A DNA stretch of 64,000 bases. It comes from an uncultured Methanobrevibacter sp. GTDB taxonomy: Archaea > Methanobacteriota > Methanobacteria > Methanobacteriales > Methanobacteriaceae. The stretch's first letter is position 1, and each line of letters begins with the position of its first letter. This document shows positions 27,294-36,853 of this stretch, piece by piece. A model generated the notes under the pieces. That model was given only the letters and a program-made list of their open reading frames with translations, did not search any database and was not told the DNA's origin. The stretch covers positions 1 to 64,000 of the forward strand of contig NZ_CACXTS010000006.1 in NCBI RefSeq assembly GCF_902770715.1, in the 5' to 3' direction. A program made the translations under genes and the position numbers.

Positions 27294-28217
27294 ATGAAAG
27301 TTAACCAGATTAATGTAGAAAGCAATATGAAAATATCTGATTTGATCAATCAATTTGACGAATCAGGTGTTTTGGGTGCAGGAAGAGTTGCACGAGCATG
27401 TAATATATTGGCTGATATGATACAGGATGAAGACATGAGCGTCTTCATGAGTTTAGGAGGCCCTTTAATTCCGGGAGGAATGAGACATATTGTAACTAAA
27501 ATGATAAATGAGGGTCACGTCGATTTGATTGTATCCAGCGGGGCCAATATTACCCATGACCTTGTTGAAGCCTTTGGAGGAGCCCATTATCGCCATGAAG
27601 GAAAAGATGATGAAGAACTCAATGAAGAGGGAATAGGTCGTATTGCAGATATTAATGTTGGTTCTGATGATTTTACTATTTTTGAAACTGAAATCATAAA
27701 AATATTTGAAGAGATTGCTTCAAAAAAGAAGGTTGTTTCAATTCAGGAATTATTATATGAAATAGGTCTTTTAGTTGAAGATGAAAACTCATTTGTAGCA
27801 ACAGCTGCAAGAAATAATGTGCCGATATTTGCACCTGGTCTCATTGATTCAATGATGGGCCTTCAATTATGGATCTTTACCCAAGACCATGACTTTACAA
27901 TTAGTGCTGTTGGAGACATGCCATATCTGTCAGATATTGTATTCGAATCCGAGAAAGTTGGTGCAATTCTTCTTGGAGGAGGCCTTACAAAGCATTATAC
28001 TTTAGCATCTAACGTTATTAAAGGCGGTCTTGATGCGGCTATTCAAATTACTATGGACAGACCTGAAGCCGGAAGTCTTGGCGGCGCCCCTTTAGAAGAG
28101 GCTAAATCATGGGCAAAGGCAAGATGCGGTTCCAGCCTTGCAAGTGTGGTCGGTGATGTTACAGTTATTTTCCCATTGATTTATGCAGCAGCATTAGATA
28201 AGATTAACAGTGATTAG
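27294..28217 (+). CDS. dys: Deoxyhypusine synthase
   Basis: It transfers the aminobutyl group of spermidine to a lysine of translation factor aIF5A, the first step to hypusine. The 307-residue protein has the NAD-binding segments MSLGGPLIPGGMRH and VSSGANITHDL, the HYRHEG block, and the catalytic lysine in GGGLTKHYT (Lys233). The family length and C-terminal GGAPLEEAKSW helix are complete. It lies between the CBS regulator and a membrane protein that starts at the very next base, so these are likely one unit. Confidence 0.93.
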   Translation: MKVNQINVESNMKISDLINQFDESGVLGAGRVARACNILADMIQDEDMSVFMSLGGPLIPGGMRHIVTKMINEGHVDLIVSSGANITHDLVEAFGGAHYRHEGKDDEELNEEGIGRIADINVGSDDFTIFETEIIKIFEEIASKKKVVSIQELLYEIGLLVEDENSFVATAARNNVPIFAPGLIDSMMGLQLWIFTQDHDFTISAVGDMPYLSDIVFESEKVGAILLGGGLTKHYTLASNVIKGGLDAAIQITMDRPEAGSLGGAPLEEAKSWAKARCGSSLASVVGDVTVIFPLIYAAALDKINSD

Positions 28218-28745
28218 ATGAGTTATATTATTTTAGCGATTTTATTTTTACTCTCCGGATTTTTCATGAAGTATTCGGATGATTTATTTGATGTCAATGA
28301 TGATGTAAAATTTGCCAGCGTTTTTGGTGTTTTATGTGCAATCACATCTGCCGCAGCAACAGTTTACAGTATTGAAGCGGCTTATATTTTCATTGCAATT
28401 CTAATAGGCAATTTAATTGCTTTAAAAGTTGATGGAATTCATCATATCATTACATTACTTCTATTTGTTATTATATGCCTTTTGGTAGGAATTTCCGAGT
28501 TGAGCCTGGTTGTTTTATTGATTTGTATTTTAGCGGCTCTTGGCGATGAAGTCGGTCATGAGTTAATCTCAAAATTCACGAAAAATCGATTTTTAAATTT
28601 ATTCTTTGAATATAGATGTGTAATGAAGGTTGTGATTTTACTTTTAGCCGTTTGTGGTGTATTCAGCTTTTGGATATTTTTATGCTTCATTTCATTTGAA
28701 ATAGCTTATGAAATTGCAGGAATTATTTTTGAAAAATTTAATTAA
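28218..28745 (+). CDS. Multi-pass membrane protein of unknown function
   Basis: The 175-residue protein starts directly after the dys stop codon. It has about six hydrophobic segments: residues 2-17, 32-50, 54-70, 76-110 (probably two helices) and 140-170. Polar loops carry KYSDDLFDVNDDVK and GDEVGHELISKF, with acidic and His residues that could bind metal. No family was recognised. Translation is probably coupled to dys. It could be an enzyme of lipid or polyprenyl type, but nothing in the sequence proves this. Confidence 0.75.
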   Translation: MSYIILAILFLLSGFFMKYSDDLFDVNDDVKFASVFGVLCAITSAAATVYSIEAAYIFIAILIGNLIALKVDGIHHIITLLLFVIICLLVGISELSLVVLLICILAALGDEVGHELISKFTKNRFLNLFFEYRCVMKVVILLLAVCGVFSFWIFLCFISFEIAYEIAGIIFEKFN

Positions 28746-28757
28746 AAAAAGAAGTTA

Positions 28758-28779
28758 AAAAGGAATTTAAATTCCTTTT
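28758..28779. terminator. Bidirectional palindromic terminator
   Basis: A perfect 22-bp palindrome (28758-28768 with 28769-28779) with A-rich and T-rich flanks lies between the convergent genes ending at 28745 and 28787, so it can serve both strands. Confidence 0.65.
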
Positions 28780-28786
28780 ATTTTAT

Positions 28787-29029
28787 TTATTCTTGTTCTA
28801 CGCCCATTTTAGCTGCTACTCTAGCAATGAGTACAGTTACGATTACAGCAATTATGGTTACAATAATAGCGTAGGTTAATAAACTAGGAATAGCATCTCC
28901 AGTACCTACAAAGGATTCAATTAATTTTTGAATTGCACTGTTCCATGCTTCACCAGCTACAAATGCGAATGCAGTTGTAATTAATGCTAAGATGGTTTCC
29001 ATAATTAATTTTGTTACGTCGTTTGCCAT
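28787..29029 (-). CDS. DUF5654 family small membrane protein
   Basis: The 80-residue protein has an N-terminal hydrophobic helix (about 8-26, ILALITTAFAFVAGEAWN), an amphipathic middle (AIQKLIESFVG) and a second helix (about 50-72, YAIIVTIIAVIVTVLIARVAA). This matches the DUF5654 family found in archaea and giant viruses; its function is unknown. The AGEAWNSAIQ segment after the first helix is typical. It has a ribosome site GGGGTGAAAA just before the ATG on the minus strand and looks monocistronic. Confidence 0.8.
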   Translation of the reverse strand: MANDVTKLIMETILALITTAFAFVAGEAWNSAIQKLIESFVGTGDAIPSLLTYAIIVTIIAVIVTVLIARVAAKMGVEQE

Positions 29030-29115
29030 ACGTTTTCACCCCATTAAAAATTTATTTGTTCCCAGATTATAAGAACAATTTTATTTTTATTTTTTTTAAT
29101 TAAAATAGTTTACTT

Positions 29116-29763
29116 TTATTTTAATGATTGGATTAAATTTTCACAAGCAATTTTAGGATTATCGGCTTCGTATATGCTTCTTCCAACAATAATTGCATTG
29201 GAGTATTCAAGTGTTTTTTTACCGTCTCCACCTTGCTTGCCAACTCCAGGAGAGATTATAAAAGCATTATCTCCGACAATATCTCTTATAATTGATAATC
29301 TGTCAAGTCTGGTTGCAGGTGCAACATAGTTTGTGATTCCCATATCCACTCCCATCTCAGCGATTTTTTCTGCATCTTTCTGTAGAAACATTTTGGCTCC
29401 CGGATGTGACATTTCAGTTAATAGGAATATTTCCTTTCCATGATTGTTGGCCATGTCGAGGCAAGCCTGCACGCTGTCTGATCCTACAAATCCGTGGCAT
29501 ATTATTGCATCTGCTCCTGCTTTGAATGTTTCATCACAGATTTTTGAGTTTGTAGCATCAATGTCCGCTACTTTAAAGTCGCATATCACCTTAAATCCGA
29601 ATTTGTCTTTTAGTTTATTGATTATTTCAAGGCCTTCTGCAAGTGCTAATGGATATCCTATTTTTATTGTGTCGATATAATCTTTAATGGAGTCACAAAT
29701 TTCAATAGCTTCACTTTCGCTCATCACATCAAGTGCTAAAATTAAACTATTTTTTATTTTCAT
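29116..29763 (-). CDS. pyrF: Orotidine 5'-phosphate decarboxylase
   Basis: It converts OMP to UMP, the last step of pyrimidine synthesis. The 215 residues fit the archaeal form. The N-terminal LALDV strand holds the first Asp, DFKVADIDATN (near 62-72) holds the catalytic Asp-x-Lys-x-x-Asp set, and ISPGVGKQGGD plus IIVGRSIYEADNP form the phosphate-binding end. It is transcribed away from the cbi operon; the 199 bases between them hold both promoters. Confidence 0.93.
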   Translation of the reverse strand: MKIKNSLILALDVMSESEAIEICDSIKDYIDTIKIGYPLALAEGLEIINKLKDKFGFKVICDFKVADIDATNSKICDETFKAGADAIICHGFVGSDSVQACLDMANNHGKEIFLLTEMSHPGAKMFLQKDAEKIAEMGVDMGITNYVAPATRLDRLSIIRDIVGDNAFIISPGVGKQGGDGKKTLEYSNAIIVGRSIYEADNPKIACENLIQSLK

Positions 29764-29962
29764 AGTATCTACTTTCTTATTTTTTTTATTAAAATTATTA
29801 GGTTTGCCTAAATTTTGTTTAGGGTATTACTAATAATATTTATATATAATAACGTATATATTTATATTATCAATAAAACTTTAATAAATTTTAAATATAT
29901 TTTAAATTTTTATTGAGTATTTTATCAATTAATTTTGATAGGTTATTTGGAGGAAATTATTT
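29764..29962. promoter_or_regulatory. Divergent promoter region between pyrF and cbiM
   Basis: Several TATA-like stretches (for example 29839-29850) and a GGTATTACT box (29823-29831, one mismatch from the AGTA[A/T]TACT box near the metal ATPase) are present. A TATCAA/TTGATA inverted repeat lies at 29923-29940. The leader before cbiM ends in TTGGAGGAAAT. No cobalamin-riboswitch core was seen. Confidence 0.45.
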
Positions 29963-30628
29963 ATGCATATTATGGAAGGATATTTACCATTAACATGGTG
30001 TATTATATGGTTCGTCATATCCATCGCCGTTGTGGCTTTTGGTATTTATCAAATTAAAAAAATTGTAGATGAAAATCCTGAATCCAAGGCTTTACTCGCT
30101 GTAAGTGGTGCATTCATGTTCATCTTATCATCTTTGAAACTACCTTCTGTTACTGGAAGTTGTTCTCACCCTTGTGGTAACGGATTAGGTGCAGCATTAT
30201 TTGGTCCTGCTGTAACTGCAGTATTAGCAACTATCGTACTTATCTTCCAAGCACTTTTACTTGCTCACGGTGGATTAACTACTTTAGGTGCAAATATCTT
30301 CTCAATGGGTATTGTTGGACCATTAGTTGCATGGCTTGTATACAAAGGTTTAACTAAAGCTAATATTTCATCAACTATTGCAATCTTCTTTGCAGCATTC
30401 TTAGGTGACTTATTAACTTACGTAGCTACTTCATTCCAATTAGCATTCGCATTCCCTGCTCCTACTTTTGGTGCAGCATTAACTGCTTTCTTAACTATTT
30501 TCGCAGTTACTCAAGTGCCATTAGCTATTGGTGAAGGTATCTTAACAGTAATTATCTGGGACAGATTAAAAGCATACAAACCAAAATTATTAGATAAACT
30601 AGGTGCATTAGCTCCTAATGAAGCATAA
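29963..30628 (+). CDS. cbiM: ECF cobalt transporter, substrate-binding membrane subunit
   Basis: The N-terminal [10 protein letters not shown] is the metal-binding start of CbiM/NikM proteins, where the amino group and His2 bind Co or Ni. The 221 residues have about seven hydrophobic segments. The conserved [13 protein letters not shown]-like block appears as [19 protein letters not shown] (about 62-80). With CbiN, CbiQ and CbiO downstream it forms an energy-coupling-factor importer. Cobalt for cobamides is the usual assignment; nickel, which methanogens also need, cannot be excluded from sequence. The ribosome site is a strong GGAGGAAA. Confidence 0.92.
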   Translation: MHIMEGYLPLTWCIIWFVISIAVVAFGIYQIKKIVDENPESKALLAVSGAFMFILSSLKLPSVTGSCSHPCGNGLGAALFGPAVTAVLATIVLIFQALLLAHGGLTTLGANIFSMGIVGPLVAWLVYKGLTKANISSTIAIFFAAFLGDLLTYVATSFQLAFAFPAPTFGAALTAFLTIFAVTQVPLAIGEGILTVIIWDRLKAYKPKLLDKLGALAPNEA

Positions 30629-30638
30629 GGTGATTATA

Positions 30639-30926
30639 ATGAAAACATCAACATTAATTATTTTAGCAGTTGTTTGTATAGTGATATTTATCGCACCATT
30701 AGTAATGTTCAGCGGTCACGGAGAAGATGACGGATACTTTGGTGGATCAGACGATGCAGCTAGTGAACAAATTGAAGCATCAAATTATGAACCATGGTTT
30801 TCATCAATATGGGAACCACCTAGTGGTGAAATAGAAAGTTTATTATTTGCTCTTCAAGCAGCTATAGGAGCAATCATTATTGGTTACTTCTTCGGTTACT
30901 GGAGAGGACAAGGTAAAGAAGAATAA
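30639..30926 (+). CDS. cbiN: ECF cobalt transporter accessory subunit
   Basis: The start was set at ATG 30639 after AGGTGATTATA. The 95-residue protein has two membrane helices (about 5-25 and 68-86) around an extracytoplasmic loop with SGHGEDDGYFGGSDDAASE and WEPPSGEIESLLFALQA, matching CbiN, which is required for CbiM activity. It lies 10 bases after cbiM. Confidence 0.9.
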   Translation: MKTSTLIILAVVCIVIFIAPLVMFSGHGEDDGYFGGSDDAASEQIEASNYEPWFSSIWEPPSGEIESLLFALQAAIGAIIIGYFFGYWRGQGKEE

Positions 30927-30969
30927 ATCTTCTTTATTATTTTCTTTTTTTTAGAGATTAAGTGATTTT

Positions 30970-31665
30970 ATGAAATTTGATATGGATTATATTGCGCATC
31001 ATAATGCTTTAACAGAAACAAATCCTTATTTTAAATTGTTTTTGACAATAATTATATTAATTGTTACATTAGCACTAGATAATCTATATTTTGACGTATT
31101 TGTTTTTATTGTAATGTCTATTGTCATATTGGCCATTGCTAAAATCAACTATAAATCTTATTTGAAATTCTTATCACTTCCAATGGCATTTCTTGTGATA
31201 ACCTGTTTCTTTTTAATGTTCTTCTTTGGAAAAGGGGATGTTATTTATGAAACTGGAATATGGGGTATTGTAGTAACTACAGATTCTTGGCATTATGCAG
31301 TATATACATTTATGCGTGTAATGGGATGTTTACCTTGTTTAGGTTTTCTAGCTCTTACTACACCTATTGCAAAAATTTTAAATTGTTTAAGGACTTTGAA
31401 AGTTCCTAAAATATTAATTGAAATTGCCCTTTTGATGTATAACACCATTTTCATATTTTTAAATGAAATTGATACAATGCAAAAAGCACAGGAAACAAGA
31501 CTTGGATATCATTCATATTGGTCTTCATTTAAATCTTTAGGTGCTCTTGTAAGTACAATATTTTTAAGGTCCCTTGATAAAAGTGAAACATTGCAATTTG
31601 CTTTAGATTCAAGAGGCTATTCTGGTGACCTTCCAGTTTACGAACCAAGAAAAAAGGAGAATTAA
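30970..31665 (+). CDS. cbiQ: ECF transporter T component
   Basis: The 231-residue membrane protein starts MKFDMDYIAHHNALTETNP, typical of CbiQ. It has four or five hydrophobic helices and a C-terminal coupling region with QETRLGYHS and ALDSRGYSG, the Ala-Arg-Gly-type motifs that contact the ATPase. It couples CbiO ATP hydrolysis to CbiM. The stop lies one base before the cbiO start. Confidence 0.92.
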   Translation: MKFDMDYIAHHNALTETNPYFKLFLTIIILIVTLALDNLYFDVFVFIVMSIVILAIAKINYKSYLKFLSLPMAFLVITCFFLMFFFGKGDVIYETGIWGIVVTTDSWHYAVYTFMRVMGCLPCLGFLALTTPIAKILNCLRTLKVPKILIEIALLMYNTIFIFLNEIDTMQKAQETRLGYHSYWSSFKSLGALVSTIFLRSLDKSETLQFALDSRGYSGDLPVYEPRKKEN

Positions 31666-31666
31666 G

Positions 31667-32500
31667 ATGTTAGAGGTAAAAAATATTAAATATTCCTATA
31701 ATGCTGAATATCAAGCACTTAAAGGAGTCAGCTTAAAAGTTGAAAAGGGTGAAATGGTTGCTCTTTTAGGTAAAAATGGTGCTGGTAAGTCAACATTGTT
31801 TCTTCAGTTAAATGGTATTTACAGACCTGATGAAGGACAAGTTTTCATTGATGGTGAAGAATTAAAATATGATAAGAAATCTTTACTTAAATTCAGACAA
31901 AAAGTTGGAATTGTATTCCAAAACCCTGATGATCAAATATTTGCTCCAACAGTTGAAGAGGATGTTGCATTCGGTCCTTTAAACTTAGGTTTATCTATGG
32001 AAGAAGTTCAGGACAGGGTTGAAGAGGCTTTAGCCCGTGTTGGAATGAGTGGATTTGAAAAAAAGGCTCCTCATCATTTAAGTGGAGGTCAAAAGAAAAG
32101 GGTTGCTATTGCAGGAATTCTTGCAATGAAACCGGAAATAATGGTTTTGGATGAACCTACTGCAGGCCTTGACCCGCAGGGAGTAGTTGATTTATCAATA
32201 TTGTTAAGGGAGCTAAATGATGAAGGAATTACAATCATAATTTCAACACACGAAGTTGATTTGGTTCCGAATTATGCGAAAAGAGTCTTTGTTTTAGTAG
32301 ATGGTCTTTTGATTGCTGAAGGAACTCCTAAAGAGATTTTTGCAAAACCTGAGATATTGGAACAAGCTAACCTAAAAGTCCCAATCGTTACAGATTTATT
32401 CCAACAGCTTGAACGTGAAGGCTTTGATATGCAAGGGGACTATCCGTTAACAATTGATGAAGCTAAGGATAAGTTTTTGGAATTGTTAAACAAAAACTAA
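31667..32500 (+). CDS. cbiO: ECF transporter ATPase
   Basis: The start ATG 31667 follows AAAAAGGAGAATTAAG, which overlaps the end of cbiQ. The 277-residue ABC ATPase has Walker A GKNGAGKST, a Q-loop in VFQNPDDQIF, signature LSGGQKKR, Walker B IMVLDEPTAGLDP and the H-loop STHEVD. It powers cobalt (or nickel) import with CbiM, N and Q. The C-terminal extension (about 215-277) is usual for this family. Confidence 0.93.
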   Translation: MLEVKNIKYSYNAEYQALKGVSLKVEKGEMVALLGKNGAGKSTLFLQLNGIYRPDEGQVFIDGEELKYDKKSLLKFRQKVGIVFQNPDDQIFAPTVEEDVAFGPLNLGLSMEEVQDRVEEALARVGMSGFEKKAPHHLSGGQKKRVAIAGILAMKPEIMVLDEPTAGLDPQGVVDLSILLRELNDEGITIIISTHEVDLVPNYAKRVFVLVDGLLIAEGTPKEIFAKPEILEQANLKVPIVTDLFQQLEREGFDMQGDYPLTIDEAKDKFLELLNKN

Positions 32501-32543
32501 TTTTTTTTTTAATTCAAAAATTTTTCATAAATTTACAACTCAA

Positions 32544-32580
32544 AGTATTACTCGTGGTAATAATTCATAATACTTTTTTT
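32544..32580. promoter_or_regulatory. AGTATTACT-type box pair before ribC
   Basis: AGTATTACT (32544-32552) is followed by a related CATAATACT (32566-32574), centres 22 bases apart. The same box occurs in the repeats before the metal ATPase and in the 40.5-kb gap. It lies upstream of the ribC TATA-like region. Confidence 0.4.
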
Positions 32581-32637
32581 AAAATTAATTAAACATTTAT
32601 ATTAATAGGAACATATTTTTTTTATAAGGTGAATTAA

Positions 32638-33096
<459 letters not shown>

Positions 33097-33107
33097 AAAG
33101 GTGTAAA

Positions 33108-33812
33108 ATGGCAATAGAAATCAGCAAGGAAGATAAGGATGCAACATATGTTGTTCTTCCAGCATATAATGAAGCAACAAGAATTCAACCGGTTATTGAT
33201 GAAATAGCTGAAAAGGGATACAATATGGTTATTGTCAATGACGGTTCATCAGACAATACTCTGGATGTTGTTTTAGAATCCAAAAGGAAGTACCCCGACC
33301 AGATTCATATTTTTTCTTTAACTATCAATCGTGGAGTGGGTATTGCAACCCAAACAGGTTTTGATGCGGTTTTAAGATTCAATCCAAAATATGTTGTCAG
33401 TATGGATTCCGATGGTCAGCATTCAGTGGATGATTTGGATAATGTGCTCGAGCCATTGGTTACCGGTAGGGCAAAGGCAGTAATAGGTGTAAGGCCGTTC
33501 AAGGATATGCCGTTCAGCAGAAGCTTTGCAAATGGAATAATGAACCTTCTAACAAAAATATTTTACAAGGTGGATGTGAGCGATTCACAGACTGGTTTTA
33601 GGGCAATTACAATAGATGCATTAAAACAGATTACAATCAACGCCAGAGGATACCTTATTTCCTCGGAATTTATCCGTGAAGTAAATGATAAAAACATTCC
33701 TTTTGAAGAGGTTCCTATTAAAACAATCTACACTCCCGAAACCCAAGCTAAAGGAACTAATGTGAATGAAGCAATTAAGATATTGTTCCAGATGATCAGA
33801 CATCAATTTTAA
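33108..33812 (+). CDS. Family 2 glycosyltransferase
   Basis: The 234-residue protein has a GT-A fold: VVLPAYNEATRI (about 15-26), VNDGSSDNT, and the DSDGQHS metal/nucleotide-sugar motif near residue 104, then FRAITIDAL and GYLISSEFIREV. It resembles dolichyl-phosphate mannose/glucose synthases without a membrane domain. The DUF2304 membrane protein that follows after 10 bases is a common partner of such enzymes, so together they may load a sugar onto a lipid carrier for surface glycans or glycoproteins. The sugar is unknown. Confidence 0.87.
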   Translation: MAIEISKEDKDATYVVLPAYNEATRIQPVIDEIAEKGYNMVIVNDGSSDNTLDVVLESKRKYPDQIHIFSLTINRGVGIATQTGFDAVLRFNPKYVVSMDSDGQHSVDDLDNVLEPLVTGRAKAVIGVRPFKDMPFSRSFANGIMNLLTKIFYKVDVSDSQTGFRAITIDALKQITINARGYLISSEFIREVNDKNIPFEEVPIKTIYTPETQAKGTNVNEAIKILFQMIRHQF

Positions 33813-33822
33813 AGGTGATTAA

Positions 33823-34167
33823 ATGTTATTATATTCCATCATATTTCCAATAATATCAATTATAGCTATTGTGTGGTTTTTATTCAGATATTTAAATCAA
33901 AAACAGTCCTTGCTTACAGTTATTTTGTGGGCTATTTTCTGGATAATTGTTAGTTTATTTGCTATTTTCCCAAATTTCAGTAATGCTTTTGCTAAACTGT
34001 TCGGAATAACCCGTGGTTTGGACTTCATTATTATTTTAGTCTTTGCCGTTTTAGTTTATACAATATTTAAATTGTATAACAGAGTCGATAAGCTTCGGGA
34101 TGACGTAAACACTTTAGTAAAGGAAATTGCCTTAAAAAATGAAATAACTCTTGAGGAAGAGGAATAA
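33823..34167 (+). CDS. DUF2304 membrane protein, partner of the glycosyltransferase
   Basis: The 114-residue protein has three hydrophobic helices (about 3-22, 31-50, 64-82) and a C-terminal cytoplasmic coiled helix (KLYNRVDKLRDDVNTLVKEI). Size, TM spacing and position after a GT2 gene match DUF2304. It probably anchors or helps the glycosyltransferase at the membrane. It starts with ATG after AAAGGTGATTAA. Confidence 0.85.
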   Translation: MLLYSIIFPIISIIAIVWFLFRYLNQKQSLLTVILWAIFWIIVSLFAIFPNFSNAFAKLFGITRGLDFIIILVFAVLVYTIFKLYNRVDKLRDDVNTLVKEIALKNEITLEEEE

Positions 34168-34170
34168 TCT

Positions 34171-34842
34171 ATGTTATATTTCAGAGGATGCACTGCACGA
34201 GAAAAGCTAACAAGCATTCAGGAAGCAACAGAAAAATTATTGAAGTTGGCTGACGTCGATTATCATGTTTTGGAAGATGAAAAATGTTGTGGATCTGTTC
34301 TGCTTAGAACTGGTTTTTTAAAGGAAGCTCAGGAACAGATTGAAAAGAATACTGAGATTCTTAAAGGCGAAACAGTCATAACATCATGTGCCGGCTGTTA
34401 TAAGACATTAAAAGAGGATTATGATGGATTGGATGTAATCCATATCTCCCAATTGTTGAATCAGTTGATTAATGAAGGCAAACTAGACGTATCTAAAACA
34501 GATTTGAATGTTACATATCATGATTCTTGCCATTTGGGCCGTCATTGTGATGAATTTGATGAACCTCGTGAAGTCATTAATTCTGTTGCCAATTTGATTG
34601 AAATGGAAAATGTTCGTGAAAATAGCTTGTGCTGCGGTGCAGGTGGAGGAGTAAAGTCAGCCTATCCGCAAATTGCATCAGAGATGGGAAAATCAAGGAT
34701 TGAACAGGCAAAGGAAACAGGCTGTGAAACATTGGTGACACCATGTCCATTCTGCAAGCTTAATCTGGAAAATGATGATTTGGAAGTACTCGACTTGACT
34801 GAATTTTTAGTGAAATATGGTGATTTGGATGAAGGACAGTGA
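34171..34842 (+). CDS. CCG-domain iron-sulfur protein (LutA/HdrB-like)
   Basis: The 223-residue protein has two complete Cys-rich CCG modules: FRGCTA, EKCCGSVLLRTGF and SCAGCYK (about 6-80), then YHDSCHLGRHC, LCCGAGGG and TPCPFCK (about 115-200). Such modules bind noncubane Fe-S clusters in HdrB, GlcF and LutA. The next gene overlaps by 14 bases and is a LUD/ferredoxin protein, so the pair resembles LutA-LutB of lactate or hydroxyacid oxidation. LutC is absent. The substrate and electron partner in this organism are unknown. Confidence 0.82.
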   Translation: MLYFRGCTAREKLTSIQEATEKLLKLADVDYHVLEDEKCCGSVLLRTGFLKEAQEQIEKNTEILKGETVITSCAGCYKTLKEDYDGLDVIHISQLLNQLINEGKLDVSKTDLNVTYHDSCHLGRHCDEFDEPREVINSVANLIEMENVRENSLCCGAGGGVKSAYPQIASEMGKSRIEQAKETGCETLVTPCPFCKLNLENDDLEVLDLTEFLVKYGDLDEGQ

Positions 34843-36031
34843 ACTTGAAACCATGAGAAAATCTTTCAATACTGTTAAGAAAAGATCAAACTCAATAAAG
34901 GAGTCACCTTCCACCAAAAGGCTGATTGAAAGGGTTCGTGAAGTCAAGAAATACTCAATTGAAAACAATGAGGAACTGATAAATCAGGCTTCAGAATCAT
35001 TTGAACACAATGATATTGATTTTAGATTTGCTAAAAATTCAAAAGAGGCCTTAAAGATTATAGATGAATTATTGTTGGAATATGATTGCAGCACCATTGC
35101 AAAAGCCAAATCAAATACATTGGGTGAAATCAAACTTAAAAAACATTTGGCAGATAAGGGCATTGACATTGTCGAAACAGATTTGGGGGACCGTATCCTA
35201 CAGCTTAAAAAGACAGATAACAATCCTGTTCATCCAACAGGACCTGCTTCACATTTAAATGTTTCAGACATTACTGATATAGTAAATGAATCATTGGGTG
35301 TCAATGTAAATCCCGAACCAAGGGAAATTATGGAAGCCGTAAGAGGCGATGTGCTAAAACGCATAGAAAGTGCAAATGTAGGTATAAGTGGAGCTAACGC
35401 TATTGCATCAGAAGAAGGGTCCCTTGTAATGGTGCACAATGAGGGTAATATTTCAATAGTTTCACTGAAGGATTTGCATATAATCGTAGCTGGAATTGAA
35501 AAAATCGTGCCGACATTGGAGGACGCAATATCCGTTTCAAAACTCGAAACAATCTTTGCAACAGGAAGCTATGTAACATCATATATGAACGTAATATCCG
35601 GGCCGTCAAAGACTGCCGATATTGAGAAAAAACTCTTGAAAAACATGTATGGTGCTGAAAAGGTAGTGGTAATCCTGTTAGACAATGGAAGAAGCAAGGC
35701 AACACCTGAATGTCTTTATTGCATCGGTTGCGGAAATTGTGTTGTGCACTGTCCTGTATATAATGCAGTTGGAAATGAATTCGGATTCAACAATTATTTG
35801 GGTGGACGTGGAGTTGCAATGTCAAAATTCATTGAAGATGATGAGGCATGCTACAACTCAGGTCTCTATATGTGTACATTATGCGGTCTATGCACATTGA
35901 ATTGTCCATTAGCTATTCCAACAAATGAAATTATTGAGAATCTTAGAAAATTATCAACTGATGCTGGTTTTTATCCAAAAGCACATGGAATAATAAAAGA
36001 AAATATTTCTCAAAACGATTCACCATATTAA
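34829..36031 (+). CDS. LUD-domain protein with two 4Fe-4S clusters (LutB-like)
   Basis: The start was set at ATG 34829, four bases after GGTGAT (34819-34824); the first ATG at 34817 has no site. The 400-residue protein has an N-terminal helical segment, a LUD domain (about 65-290; AKSNTLGEI, ETDLGDRILQL, ANVGISGANAIASEEGSLV), and a ferredoxin-type region CLYCIGCGNCVVHCP plus CTLCGLCTLNCP (about 295-375) for two clusters. It overlaps the CCG protein gene. The pair would form a cytoplasmic redox complex. The function is by analogy with LutAB only. Confidence 0.83.
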   Translation: MKDSELETMRKSFNTVKKRSNSIKESPSTKRLIERVREVKKYSIENNEELINQASESFEHNDIDFRFAKNSKEALKIIDELLLEYDCSTIAKAKSNTLGEIKLKKHLADKGIDIVETDLGDRILQLKKTDNNPVHPTGPASHLNVSDITDIVNESLGVNVNPEPREIMEAVRGDVLKRIESANVGISGANAIASEEGSLVMVHNEGNISIVSLKDLHIIVAGIEKIVPTLEDAISVSKLETIFATGSYVTSYMNVISGPSKTADIEKKLLKNMYGAEKVVVILLDNGRSKATPECLYCIGCGNCVVHCPVYNAVGNEFGFNNYLGGRGVAMSKFIEDDEACYNSGLYMCTLCGLCTLNCPLAIPTNEIIENLRKLSTDAGFYPKAHGIIKENISQNDSPY

Positions 36032-36126
36032 TTTTTATTTATTAATTTTTTTTCAAAAAACCAATAATATTATAAATAATAAGGAAGTAATATTATTATA
36101 TTATAATATTATATTGGAGGAAATAT

Positions 36127-36840
36127 ATGCTTCTATTAATAAGTCCTATAAATCGTGAAGAAGCTCTCGAATCTATTGAAGGTGGAGCAGATATTGTTGA
36201 TGTGAAAAATCCTAAAGAAGGTTCTTTAGGTGCTAATTTCCCATGGGTAATTAAAGAAATCAGGGAATTAACTCCCGAAGATAAACTTGTAAGCGCTACT
36301 TTAGGTGATGTTCCTTACAAGCCAGGTACAGTTTCACTTGCAGCAATGGGTGCTCACGTTTCTGGAGCAGATTATATTAAAGTTGGATTATACGGAACAA
36401 AAGACCATGATGAAGCTGTTGAAGTCATGGAAAATGTTGTAAAAACTGTAAAAGATGTTAGTGAAGATACAATTATTGTAGCTGCAGGTTATGCTGATGC
36501 TCACCGTGTTGGTGCAGTCGGCCCTATGGAAATACCAAAAGTTGCTAAAGATGCAGGATGCGACCTTGCAATGCTTGATACTGCAGTTAAAGACGGTCAT
36601 ACATTATTTGATTACTTAGATATTGACCAATTAAAAGAATTTGTTGAAGAAGCTCACAGTTACGGTTTGCTAACAGCACTTGCAGGATCCGTTAAAAAAG
36701 ATCAATTGAAACCATTGCATGACATTGGATGTGATGTTGTTGGTATCAGAGGAGCTGCATGTGTTGGCGGTGACAGAAATACAGGTAAAATACACCACAC
36801 TGCCGTAGCAGAGCTTAAAGAATTATTAGATTCATTCTGA
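36127..36840 (+). CDS. mfnB: (5-formylfuran-3-yl)methyl phosphate synthase
   Basis: It makes 4-HFC-P from two glyceraldehyde-3-phosphates, the first committed step to the furan ring of methanofuran, the C1 carrier of the first methanogenesis step. The 237-residue TIM barrel has both catalytic lysines expected from the characterised Methanocaldococcus enzyme: Lys27 in DVKNPKEGS and Lys155 in DTAVKDG. The [12 protein letters not shown] end is conserved. A TTGGAGGAAATAT site precedes the ATG; guaB starts 13 bases after the stop. Confidence 0.93.
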   Translation: MLLLISPINREEALESIEGGADIVDVKNPKEGSLGANFPWVIKEIRELTPEDKLVSATLGDVPYKPGTVSLAAMGAHVSGADYIKVGLYGTKDHDEAVEVMENVVKTVKDVSEDTIIVAAGYADAHRVGAVGPMEIPKVAKDAGCDLAMLDTAVKDGHTLFDYLDIDQLKEFVEEAHSYGLLTALAGSVKKDQLKPLHDIGCDVVGIRGAACVGGDRNTGKIHHTAVAELKELLDSF

Positions 36841-36853
36841 TTAGGTGTTATTT

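Noticed and set aside
29764-29962. Cobalamin riboswitch before cbiM
   Set aside because: The region is nearly all A/T and lacks a B12-box-like conserved core.
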